64,000 nucleotides of DNA from Bordetella trematum (GTDB lineage: Bacteria > Pseudomonadota > Gammaproteobacteria > Burkholderiales > Burkholderiaceae_B): assembly GCF_900078335.1 (NCBI RefSeq), contig NZ_FKBR01000009.1, positions 124,131-188,130 on the forward strand, in the 5' to 3' direction. The notes under the pieces were generated by a model that saw only the letters and a program-made list of their open reading frames with translations, was not told the origin of the DNA and made no database searches. A program made the translations under genes and the position numbers. Below, in pieces: positions 49,749-57,395 of the stretch (its first letter is position 1; every line of letters starts with the position of its first letter).

Positions 49749-51337
49749 GGCGCCATATCGGGCTGCGCAGCCTATGCGGATTGGGTTTGTGCCTGATGCT
49801 CTCCGGTTGCGGTTTGCGGGCCCACTGGCAAAGCCTGCGCGACGCCGTCGGCCAGGCGCGCGAGCGCCTCGAAACCCTGCATCAGGCCGAAGCGCGCCAA
49901 CAGGATGCCAAGCTGCTGCGCGCTGCCCGCGAGGCCGCCCAGGAGGTCGAAAAACCCTGGCTGGCGGGCCCGGCCCAGCCCCTGGCCCGCGAAGTGGCCT
50001 TGCCGCGGCCCTTGCAGGCCAAGGTCGACACCACGCTCATCTTCGCCGGCCGCGCTACCCTGCCGCAGCTGGCCGAGCGTCTGCAGCGCGCCACCGGCAT
50101 CGCGGTGAGGGTGCAGCCCGAGGCGTTGCTGCCGCCCGAGCGCTTCCTGCCCAGGGTCGCCGCAGAGGAAACCATTGTCGTGCCGGCACAGGCCGCCATT
50201 GAACTGCAGGAGGGGCCGCGTCCGCTGGCCGATATCCTCGACTCCCTGGCAGCCCGCCTGCTGGTCTGGTGGCGCTATCGCGATGGTGCCATCGAGTTCT
50301 ATCGCAGTGACACGCGTGTGTTCGATCTGCGCATGTTGCCATTGCAGTCGCAGGCCGAAGCCAGGCTGGGCCGAAGCGCCGACGGTGGCGCAGGCTTTGA
50401 CCATGCCATCCGGGCCAGCGCATCGTTGCAGCTCCCGGCGCCGGCCGTGCTGCTGGGGCGTCAGGTCGAAGCGTTTCTGACGCGTTTCGGGCAGGTGTCG
50501 CTGACCGACTCCGGCGCCAGCCTGATCGTGACCGATACGCCCGCTGCGCTGGCGCGTGCGGCAGCCTTCATTGCCCAGGAAAATGCGCGCGCCGGCCGGC
50601 GCGTGAGGCTGCTCTTCGAAGAGCTGACCTTGCGTCTGCGTGACAGCACCGAGGGTGCGATCGACTGGCGGCTGCTTTATGCCGGCGCGCGTGCCGGCAT
50701 CGAGGCGCTGTTGCCACCCGGGGCGTCATCGGCCGGTGCCGCCCTGGGCGTCAATGTTACCCGGGGGGCCGCCTCGGGTTCGCGCGCCATCCTGAAGGCG
50801 CTCGCGCAATATGGCGCCGTGCGCCATCACCGCTCCATTCCCCTGCTGACGCTCAACCGGCGTCCGGTCAGCTACGCGGTGCACAGCACCTTCTCTTATG
50901 TGGATCAGATCGAGCGCAGCCCGGCGGGCGAGAACCCGCGCACGCCGGCAGCCGTTTCGGTCAATCAGCGCCGCGTGACCGTCGGCACCTTTCTCACGCT
51001 GCTGCCCGATGCCCAGGACGACGGCAGCATCCTGCTGTCGATCGGCTATGACAACACTGTCGCCCAACCCTTGCGCGCCCTGGCATTCGGCGACGGCGAG
51101 CGGCCCCTGCAGGTCCAGCAGCTCACCCTGGATGGCAGCGGCAGCGTACAGCAGGTGCGGCTGCGCCCCGGACAGGCGGTGGTGCTCTCGGGCTTTGACC
51201 GCAGCACCGACAGCGTCGAGCGCGAGCGCGTTGCGCCGGATGCGCCGTTGCTGGCCGGCGGTCGCGATCAGGCCAGCCACGAACGTTTGCTGACAGTCAT
51301 CGTGATCAGCGCCCAACTGGAGGAAGCCGATGGCTGA
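49745..51337 (+). CDS. pilN: Type IVb pilus secretin PilN
   Basis: The 530-residue outer-membrane lipoprotein secretin (lipobox LSGC, Cys22) belongs to the R64 PilN/BfpB class. An N-terminal region with NolW/STN-like segments (TTLIFAGRATLPQLAERLQRATG; LADILDSLAARLLVWWRYRDG) precedes the secretin core (SLTDSGASLIVTDTP; VGTFLTLLPDAQDDGSILLSIGYDN; VLSGFDRS). It would form the channel for the pilus. Start ATG 49745 overlaps pilL; the end overlaps pilO. Confidence 0.93.
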   Translation: MRRHIGLRSLCGLGLCLMLSGCGLRAHWQSLRDAVGQARERLETLHQAEARQQDAKLLRAAREAAQEVEKPWLAGPAQPLAREVALPRPLQAKVDTTLIFAGRATLPQLAERLQRATGIAVRVQPEALLPPERFLPRVAAEETIVVPAQAAIELQEGPRPLADILDSLAARLLVWWRYRDGAIEFYRSDTRVFDLRMLPLQSQAEARLGRSADGGAGFDHAIRASASLQLPAPAVLLGRQVEAFLTRFGQVSLTDSGASLIVTDTPAALARAAAFIAQENARAGRRVRLLFEELTLRLRDSTEGAIDWRLLYAGARAGIEALLPPGASSAGAALGVNVTRGAASGSRAILKALAQYGAVRHHRSIPLLTLNRRPVSYAVHSTFSYVDQIERSPAGENPRTPAAVSVNQRRVTVGTFLTLLPDAQDDGSILLSIGYDNTVAQPLRALAFGDGERPLQVQQLTLDGSGSVQQVRLRPGQAVVLSGFDRSTDSVERERVAPDAPLLAGGRDQASHERLLTVIVISAQLEEADG

Positions 51338-52502
51338 TGCCGGCCTGCATGTGGCTCGCGACGGCGTGCGCTGGGTTTACGGCCTGGCCTGGTTTGCGGT
51401 GCTTGGCAGTCACGCAGCAGGGCTGGCGCGTCGCCGTGCACGGCAGATGCGGGCCAACCGATACGTGCTGGGTGGCGTGCGTGCCGTTGCGGCAGGCTGC
51501 GCGCGCCTGCCCTGGCGTGGGCGGCTGTTCTCGGCCGCGCAGCAGGTGGCCCTGCAATGTGCGCCAGGCGCGGTCGCGGCGGTGCTGCCTGTCAGCGGAC
51601 GCTATTGGCTGGTTGCCGTCCAGGATGGTGCCGTGCAGGCTGGCGGGGACCGGCTCTTCACGCAGCACGAGGAGGCCCAGGCTGCGCTTGAGCGCCTGAC
51701 TTCCGCCTGGGAGGTCGCCTCCCATGATCCGGCCGCGGTCGAGCAGGCGCTGGCCGCGCCGCCTTCGCCGGGCGCGCGCCTGCGGCGTCTGTCCCCGGGG
51801 CTGGCCGGCTGCTTGCTTCTGGTCGTGCTGCCCCTGGCTGTGGGGGGCCTGGCGTGGCGCGCAAGCCAGATTCTCGTCATGCCGGCGGCCTCGTCACCGC
51901 CGGTTCAGGCCTCTCTCCCCGAGGCAGAGCCGTTGTGCCTGGGGGCGGTGCTGGACAGTCTGCGGCGTCTGCTCGTTCAGCGGGTTGGCTGGCGCTTGCA
52001 GCAGGCGAATTGTGCTCCTGCCGGGAGGTTATGGGCATGCCGGGCCGACTATGCCGCAATCGACGCGCAAGCCATGACTGCGGCTTTCCAGGCCGGCCTC
52101 GAAGCGGGCTGGCGTGTTTCCACGCCAGGCCTGGATCAAATCCAGCTGGCCTGGACGGCCGGCGGGCAATGTCCGTCGGCCGTCCAGGCGGATGCCCGGC
52201 GCATGCCCCCCGACGCGCTGTGGCTGCGCGCGCTGCAGCCCTGGCGTCAGGCCTTTGCCGAGTTATGGATGGGCCCCTGGGCGGCGGCCTCGGGTGATGG
52301 CAAGACGGCCCCGATGTCGCGAGCGCTTCGTTTCAAGGGGCCGCTGCGCTCTTTCTTCCTGCCCGAGTGGCCCGTTCTGGGCGTGCGTTGGCAGCGCCTG
52401 ATGCTGCAGCTCGATCCGGAGCAGGCAATCACCCTCCGTCACAGTCCTCTCACCGTTCTGCTCGAAGGAGCATTGCATGCCCCGTCCGTGGATATCCCTT
52501 GA
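51330..52502 (+). CDS. pilO: Type IVb pilus accessory protein PilO
   Basis: A 390-residue protein of the PilO2/R64 PilO family. The N-terminal ~155 residues are cytoplasmic (actin-like/PilO N-domain; AVLPVSGRYWLVAVQDGAV), then one TM helix (~158-178, LAGCLLLVVLPLAVGGLAW) and a periplasmic domain. It is thought to belong to the inner-membrane alignment complex. ATG 51330 has GGAGGAAG upstream. It overlaps pilN by 8 and pilP by 26 bases. Confidence 0.88.
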   Translation: MADAGLHVARDGVRWVYGLAWFAVLGSHAAGLARRRARQMRANRYVLGGVRAVAAGCARLPWRGRLFSAAQQVALQCAPGAVAAVLPVSGRYWLVAVQDGAVQAGGDRLFTQHEEAQAALERLTSAWEVASHDPAAVEQALAAPPSPGARLRRLSPGLAGCLLLVVLPLAVGGLAWRASQILVMPAASSPPVQASLPEAEPLCLGAVLDSLRRLLVQRVGWRLQQANCAPAGRLWACRADYAAIDAQAMTAAFQAGLEAGWRVSTPGLDQIQLAWTAGGQCPSAVQADARRMPPDALWLRALQPWRQAFAELWMGPWAAASGDGKTAPMSRALRFKGPLRSFFLPEWPVLGVRWQRLMLQLDPEQAITLRHSPLTVLLEGALHAPSVDIP

Positions 52503-53034
52503 GCCGGCGTCCAAACTTCGGCGCACCGGCCTGTTGATCGCGCTGTGGGTCGCTGGCTTCGATGTGCAGGCCGCGCCGCCCGCCGTCGAGTCCGCGGGTA
52601 CGCCGGACAGCGACGCTGCATTGCTGCAGCAGAGCGCTCCCCCGCAGGTGCCGGCCGACGTTTTGCGTGAGGACATCGACCAATGGCTGCGGCGCGAACT
52701 GGACGCACCAAAGGCACCGGTTGACCCCGGTCCGGGCGTTGCGCCCGGGCCGGCTGCGGAGGCGCCGGCCTCGCCCGAGGCCGCCTCCGGGGGCGCCATG
52801 ATCCGTCTGCACTCCCTCTATGGCGTCGGGCAGCGCCTGATTGCCGAATTCACCGTTGCGGGCCTGCGCATGCGCGCTCAACAGGGGCTGGAGCGGGTAC
52901 GCAGCCAGTACGCCGACCTGGGGCAGCCCGCTTACGTTCTGCATGCCGTGCAATGGCCATGCGTGCAATTGCAGCGGCCCGACGGCACGCTGGTCGAGGC
53001 CTGCCTGCTGTCCCCCGGAGACGACCATGACTGA
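52477..53034 (+). CDS. pilP: Type IVb pilus biogenesis protein PilP
   Basis: A 185-residue protein with a signal-anchor (~18-32, LLIALWVAGFDVQA) and a Pro/Ala-rich linker, then a small C-terminal domain (IRLHSLYGVGQRLIAEFTVAG...) matching the R64 PilP type, which is thought to connect the inner-membrane complex with the secretin. It overlaps pilO by 26 bases and pilQ by 8 bases. SD GAAGGAG precedes the ATG. Confidence 0.85.
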   Translation: MPRPWISLEPASKLRRTGLLIALWVAGFDVQAAPPAVESAGTPDSDAALLQQSAPPQVPADVLREDIDQWLRRELDAPKAPVDPGPGVAPGPAAEAPASPEAASGGAMIRLHSLYGVGQRLIAEFTVAGLRMRAQQGLERVRSQYADLGQPAYVLHAVQWPCVQLQRPDGTLVEACLLSPGDDHD

Positions 53035-54580
53035 CGTGCCGGACTACAGCGAGGTCGTCGCTGTCCAGGCTCTGCAGGAGCTCGATCCTCCGTTTGCGCG
53101 CGTGCTGCGTGACGAGTTCGATCTCGCGGGCCTGACTGGCCACCTGTGTCCGGTACTGCTGGCCGATGGCAGTGCTGCCTTGTTGGCGCAGGCGCGTTAT
53201 GTCCGGGGTGCCTGGGCCGACGAAATGCTGCGGCAGTTGCGGGCGCGGGGCTACATTCTGGCCCATCCAGCGCGCATCCAGGTCGAGGCGGCGCTGCTGC
53301 TCAGCCTGTTGAGCGATGCCGCCAGCCAACCCCGGGCGCGTCTGCTCGATCGGCCCACGCTGGCACTGCTTTTTGAGGATATCGTGCGGGCCGGATTGAA
53401 CGCCGGCGCCAGCGATATCCATCTGAACGCGCTTGAGCCGGGGCCTGCCCAGGTGCGCTACAGCATCGATGGCCGTTATGTCGCCCTGCCCGGGCTGTCC
53501 ACGCTGGCACGCGCGACGCTGCTCGACATGCTGGCGGTGGTGTGGATGGACGTGGCCGGTGGCAATGGGGCGGTTTTCGATCCTCGCATCGAGCAGCAAG
53601 GGAGGATCGCCTGCCGTATCGATGACTGCGATCTCGTGTTGCGTTGGGCGTCGCTGGCGACCGACCATGGGCCCTCGGTCTGCCTGCGTTTGCTCCAGGC
53701 AGAGGAGGGCGGGCGCAGTCTCACCCGGCTGGGTTTCGAGGCGCAACAGGCACGCCTGCTGCGTCAGGCGGCCGACCTGGAGGGGGGAGCCATCGTGGTG
53801 GCCGGCCGGGTGGGTTCGGGCAAGTCCACCACGCTGGCGACCTTGCTGCGTGGTCTGGCCGTCACGCGCAAGATCATCACGCTCGAAGACCCCGTCGAAT
53901 TCCGCATTGCGCACGCCTTGCAGAATACCGTCGGTCGAGGCCTGGAAAGCGGCCATGAAGGCGCTTTCGACGCCAAGCTCAAAACCCTAAAGCGCAGCGC
54001 CATGAACGATGTCTACCTGGGCGAGGTGCGCGATCGCGAAACCGGTCGTGCCTTCATGGACCTGGCCGGTTGCGGAGTCAGCGTCTACACCACCGTACAC
54101 GCCGGCTCGGCCGCGGCCATTGCGGTGCGCCTGGCCTCGGATTTCATCGGTGTGCCGGCAGACTTTCTGGCCTGCGAGGGCGTGCTCAAGTTGCGTGTCT
54201 ACCAGGAACTCTTGCCTTGTCCCTGCCCGGGCTGCGCCTGGCCGGTTCAGGCCTTGCTGCACGGCGCTCAGGCCTCGGCCTGGAACCGCTGGTTGCAGGC
54301 GCTCCCGCAGGTGCTACGGCAGGGCCTGCGCTTGCGCAATGCCCGGGGCTGCGCGCGTTGCCGTCAAGGCCCGCCAGCGCTGCACGGCTATGCCGGGCGC
54401 CGGGTCGCGGCGGAACTCCTGCCCGGTTCGGCTGGCGCGCCGCCGGATGGCTGGCAGTGCAGTCTGGCACGCAAGGCCTGCCGGGGCGAACTGGATGCCC
54501 GGCAATGGGTGGCGCGCGCTGGCGGGCGACAGGCACTGCTGGGTCGGCTGGCCCGTATCGAGGAGGCCCTGCATGGCTGA
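53027..54580 (+). CDS. pilQ: Type IVb pilus assembly ATPase PilQ
   Basis: The 517-residue GspE/PilB-like secretion ATPase powers pilin polymerisation. Walker A is GRVGSGKST (residues ~260-268); the Asp box/ITLEDPVEF, Walker B-like MNDVYLGEVRDRETG and His box TVHAGSAAAIAVRL are intact. The N-terminal segment LFEDIVRAGLNAGASDIHLN is typical of GspE/PilQ. A C-terminal Cys-rich motif (CPCPGCAW ... CARC) resembles the zinc-binding CXXC module. This is the only pilus ATPase in the cluster (no retraction ATPase). Confidence 0.93.
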   Translation: MTDVPDYSEVVAVQALQELDPPFARVLRDEFDLAGLTGHLCPVLLADGSAALLAQARYVRGAWADEMLRQLRARGYILAHPARIQVEAALLLSLLSDAASQPRARLLDRPTLALLFEDIVRAGLNAGASDIHLNALEPGPAQVRYSIDGRYVALPGLSTLARATLLDMLAVVWMDVAGGNGAVFDPRIEQQGRIACRIDDCDLVLRWASLATDHGPSVCLRLLQAEEGGRSLTRLGFEAQQARLLRQAADLEGGAIVVAGRVGSGKSTTLATLLRGLAVTRKIITLEDPVEFRIAHALQNTVGRGLESGHEGAFDAKLKTLKRSAMNDVYLGEVRDRETGRAFMDLAGCGVSVYTTVHAGSAAAIAVRLASDFIGVPADFLACEGVLKLRVYQELLPCPCPGCAWPVQALLHGAQASAWNRWLQALPQVLRQGLRLRNARGCARCRQGPPALHGYAGRRVAAELLPGSAGAPPDGWQCSLARKACRGELDARQWVARAGGRQALLGRLARIEEALHG

Positions 54581-55673
54581 TCCCTGGTGGCGGCTGCAGG
54601 CTGACGCCTGGCGCTTTCGCCGGGTACGCGCGGATTACTACGCTTATCTGGCGGCTTTGTTGCGTGCCGGGCAGGGGCATTTTTCCTTGCGCGACATCTT
54701 TGCCAATGATGCGCGACGTTATGGGGCTGGTCATTATCGTGGCCGCCTCGCTGCGCGCTGGGTGCAGGCCTGCGGCACCCATGGCGGGGAGCTGGCTGCC
54801 CTGTGGGGCGGGGTCGCGCCGGCGCAGGAGTGTCTGCTGCTGGCCACGGCGCAGGCGGCCGGCACGCAGGCGCTGGTGCAGGGGCTGGAGGACCTGGCGC
54901 GCGCCTGCCGGCTTTCGGAGCAGGCTTTTCGGCAGTTGTGGGGCACGCTGGCGAGCGCTATCGCTGCCTTGACGGTGCTGCTGGGTACCTTGTGGGCGAT
55001 ACCGTTATTCACCGTACCCCATCTGCAGCAGGTGTTCGGGCATCTGCCGCCGGCGTACTTTGGCCCGCTCACCCTGCGGCTCTATGCCCTGGCCGCCAAT
55101 CTCGTGTGGCTGGGGCCGCTGGTGGCGCTTGCCGCTGCCTTGGCGCTCGGATTGTGGGTCTGGTCTTTTGGTCACTGGCGCGGCCCGTGGCGGGTGCGCT
55201 TTGACGGCATCGGGCCCTGGAGGCTCTATCGCGATACGCAGGCGATCCGTTTCCTGGGGTTGCTGGAGGTGCTGCTTCGGGACCGTGGCGCGATCGACAC
55301 GCGTCTGCGCGCCGCTCTGCAGGCGCAGCGCCACTACGCCTTGCCCTGGCTGGGCTGGCATATCGACATGATGCTGGCGCGTATCGATCAGGGAGTGGTC
55401 GGCGCGGCGACGTTCCAGACCGGTCTTCTGGCTCGTGAGCTGTGGTGGTTCATGAGCGACATGATGGCCGCTCACGGCATCGAGATGGGTCTGGCGCAGG
55501 CGCGTCAGCGTGTCGAGCAGCGTTGGTTGCCGCGCCTGCTGCGCCAGGCTGCGGGCTGGCGCTGGTTGCTGCTGATCCTGACCGTGCTGGCCATGCTGGG
55601 GTTGACGTTCTGGCACTACGGCGTCATCGACGAGCTGCGACGCGGCCTGACGAGTTTCTATGCTGCGGCCTGA
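54573..55673 (+). CDS. pilR: Type IVb pilus inner-membrane platform protein PilR
   Basis: A 366-residue GspF-like protein with about three TM helices (around residues 130-155, 175-205 and ~330-352), as in platform proteins of type IV pili and type II secretion. Features include [21 protein letters not shown] and the GspF-like repeats around RFLGLLEVLLRDRGAIDTRL. It overlaps pilQ by 8 bases. It should couple the PilQ ATPase to pilin insertion. Confidence 0.9.
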   Translation: MADPWWRLQADAWRFRRVRADYYAYLAALLRAGQGHFSLRDIFANDARRYGAGHYRGRLAARWVQACGTHGGELAALWGGVAPAQECLLLATAQAAGTQALVQGLEDLARACRLSEQAFRQLWGTLASAIAALTVLLGTLWAIPLFTVPHLQQVFGHLPPAYFGPLTLRLYALAANLVWLGPLVALAAALALGLWVWSFGHWRGPWRVRFDGIGPWRLYRDTQAIRFLGLLEVLLRDRGAIDTRLRAALQAQRHYALPWLGWHIDMMLARIDQGVVGAATFQTGLLARELWWFMSDMMAAHGIEMGLAQARQRVEQRWLPRLLRQAAGWRWLLLILTVLAMLGLTFWHYGVIDELRRGLTSFYAAA

Positions 55674-55698
55674 TGCCGCGATTTTCGGAGGAAGCGCT

Positions 55699-56292
55699 AT
55701 GGATTACGTGGCAAGGGCGGCGGCGATCGAGCGCCGCCAGCAGGGCTTTTCGCTGATCGAGGTGTCCGTGGTGGCCGCCATTTTGCTGATGGCGGCGGTC
55801 ATCGGCGTGCCGGCCATTCATGGCTATGTGATCGAAAGCCGCGTGCCCAAACTGGCCGAGGAACTGCAACGCTTTGTCGTGCGCATGCGTATCCAGGCGG
55901 TGTCGGCGGGCGCGGCGCCGTACGCAGGCATGGACAATGCCATTCTGGCGCAGGCCTTGCAGGACTCAAGCGTGGTGTCGATCTCGGGGGAGGGGGCTTC
56001 CCGGGAGGTGAGGCATGGCCTGGGCGACGGTCGCATCACCCTGGCCAGCGCCACCCGGCCAGGCCAGCCTGTTGGCTCTGCCTTTACCTTGACCCTCGAT
56101 AACGTTCATCCGGCGGCCTGCCCATCGCTGGCTTCGGCCTTGCAGCGTTTGGCCTTTCGCGTGAGCGTACAGGGCCGGGCGGCCGCCGTGCAGGTCAAGG
56201 ACGACCTGGCTACCCCTGCGCGGCCCTATCAGCCCTTGTTGGCGGCCGCGCAATGCGGTTCCAGCAATCGTTTTGCCTTCACCTTTCCATGA
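55699..56292 (+). CDS. pilS: Type IVb major prepilin PilS
   Basis: A 197-residue prepilin. A 16-residue leader ends in Gly, and cleavage before Phe17 gives FSLIEVSVVAAILLMAAVIGV, with Glu at +5, the class-III signal of type IV pilins. The N-terminal aromatic residue (Phe rather than Met) and fold length are near TcpA/PilS. Two Cys (~153 and ~188) could form the C-terminal disulphide loop. ATG 55699 with GGAGGAAG fixes the start over upstream in-frame codons. Two dedicated prepilin genes close the operon. Confidence 0.9.
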   Translation: MDYVARAAAIERRQQGFSLIEVSVVAAILLMAAVIGVPAIHGYVIESRVPKLAEELQRFVVRMRIQAVSAGAAPYAGMDNAILAQALQDSSVVSISGEGASREVRHGLGDGRITLASATRPGQPVGSAFTLTLDNVHPAACPSLASALQRLAFRVSVQGRAAAVQVKDDLATPARPYQPLLAAAQCGSSNRFAFTFP

Positions 56293-57308
56293 AGCCGGCA
56301 GCGCAGCGCGGCTTTGCCCTGGTCGAACTGACGGCAGCCCTGGCGCTCAGCCTGCTGCTGGCCGTGTGGGCCGCCAGTCAGTGGGCCCGTCAGGCCGATG
56401 AACTGGCCGCCCGGGCCAGCGGCCAATGGATGGCGCAGGTGCGCCACGCCCTGGAGCAGGCGGTGCTGCTCGATCTGGGCGGCTGGCGTGGCGAGACGCC
56501 GGATAAACCGGTTTTTGCGCGCCCCGCCACGCCTGCGCTAGCCGAGTTACGGCAGGCCGGTCTGCTGCCGGCCGGGTTTCCCGACCATGCGCCACTGGGT
56601 TTTGGGGTTCGTCTGATGGTGCTTGCCGCAGCGGCTTGCCCGGGGGCAGGATGCCGGGTCGATGCCCTGGTGGTGGCGGGGCTGGCCTGGCGTTTGCCGG
56701 ATGGCAGACCAGATGTGGTGCGCCTGGCGCCGCTGCTGCAAGAGCTTGGCGCGCGAGGAGGGCTTGCCGACGATCGCTTGCGTGGCGCCCAGTTCGCGTT
56801 TCCCAATCCGCCTCAGCCAGGCTTGCCGCTGATCCCGGCAGGCACTCCGTTGGCCTGGGCCGGCTCCAGCGGCGGCCTGGATCCTCGCTACGTTCATCGT
56901 GGGGATGCCCGTGATCCGCAATTGCGCGGTTCCTTGAGCGTGGCCGGATCCGTGATGGCGGGCGAGCGTCTGGCCGCAGGCGGGACACTCTGGGCCGGCG
57001 CACGGCGCACCCTGGGCCAGGCCTGCCTGGAAACCGGGGCGCTGGCTCAGGGCGATGCCGGAGAGTTGCTGCAATGCCACCGGGGCCGCTGGCGTCCGGG
57101 GGAGGGGGCGTTCGGCGGGGCTTTTGCACGCAACAACCGTTATGGTTGCGCCCTGTACAGCGGCGAGTCAGCGCGCAACCCCCTGGCAGGGCGTTGCGCC
57201 TGCCCGGCCGGTTTCGCTGCCGTGCCGGTCTCTTCAGGAGGAAAATGGACGGAAACCGAGGGCTGGACCACCGGATTCGTATGCGTAAGGGCGCTGCCGG
57301 GCTCCTGA
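56289..57308 (+). CDS. pilV: Type IVb minor pilin / tip adhesin PilV-like
   Basis: A 339-residue prepilin-like protein. The short leader MKPAAQRG is followed by FALVELTAALALSLLLAVWAAS with Glu at +5. The middle is long and unlike pilS. The C-terminal ~60 residues are Cys-rich (YGCALYSG, GRCACPAGF, GFVCVRAL), a compact disulphide domain that could bind receptors, like the variable C-terminal adhesin parts of R64 PilV. No shufflon recombinase or repeats are present next to it. The start overlaps pilS by 4 bases. Confidence 0.82.
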   Translation: MKPAAQRGFALVELTAALALSLLLAVWAASQWARQADELAARASGQWMAQVRHALEQAVLLDLGGWRGETPDKPVFARPATPALAELRQAGLLPAGFPDHAPLGFGVRLMVLAAAACPGAGCRVDALVVAGLAWRLPDGRPDVVRLAPLLQELGARGGLADDRLRGAQFAFPNPPQPGLPLIPAGTPLAWAGSSGGLDPRYVHRGDARDPQLRGSLSVAGSVMAGERLAAGGTLWAGARRTLGQACLETGALAQGDAGELLQCHRGRWRPGEGAFGGAFARNNRYGCALYSGESARNPLAGRCACPAGFAAVPVSSGGKWTETEGWTTGFVCVRALPGS

Positions 57309-57332
57309 AACCCGGCCCCAGGCCGGCCTCGG

Positions 57333-57361
57333 CTGGCAGGCACGCGCCTAGCCTCTATAAT
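57333..57361 (+). promoter_or_regulatory. Candidate alaS promoter
   Basis: CTGGCA (57333-57338) and TATAAT (57356-57361) are spaced by 17 bases, 35 bases before the alaS ATG and just after the pilV stop, isolating alaS from the pilus operon. Confidence 0.65.
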
Positions 57362-57395
57362 CAACGATTCGCCTAAATCCCCCGATTCATCCACG

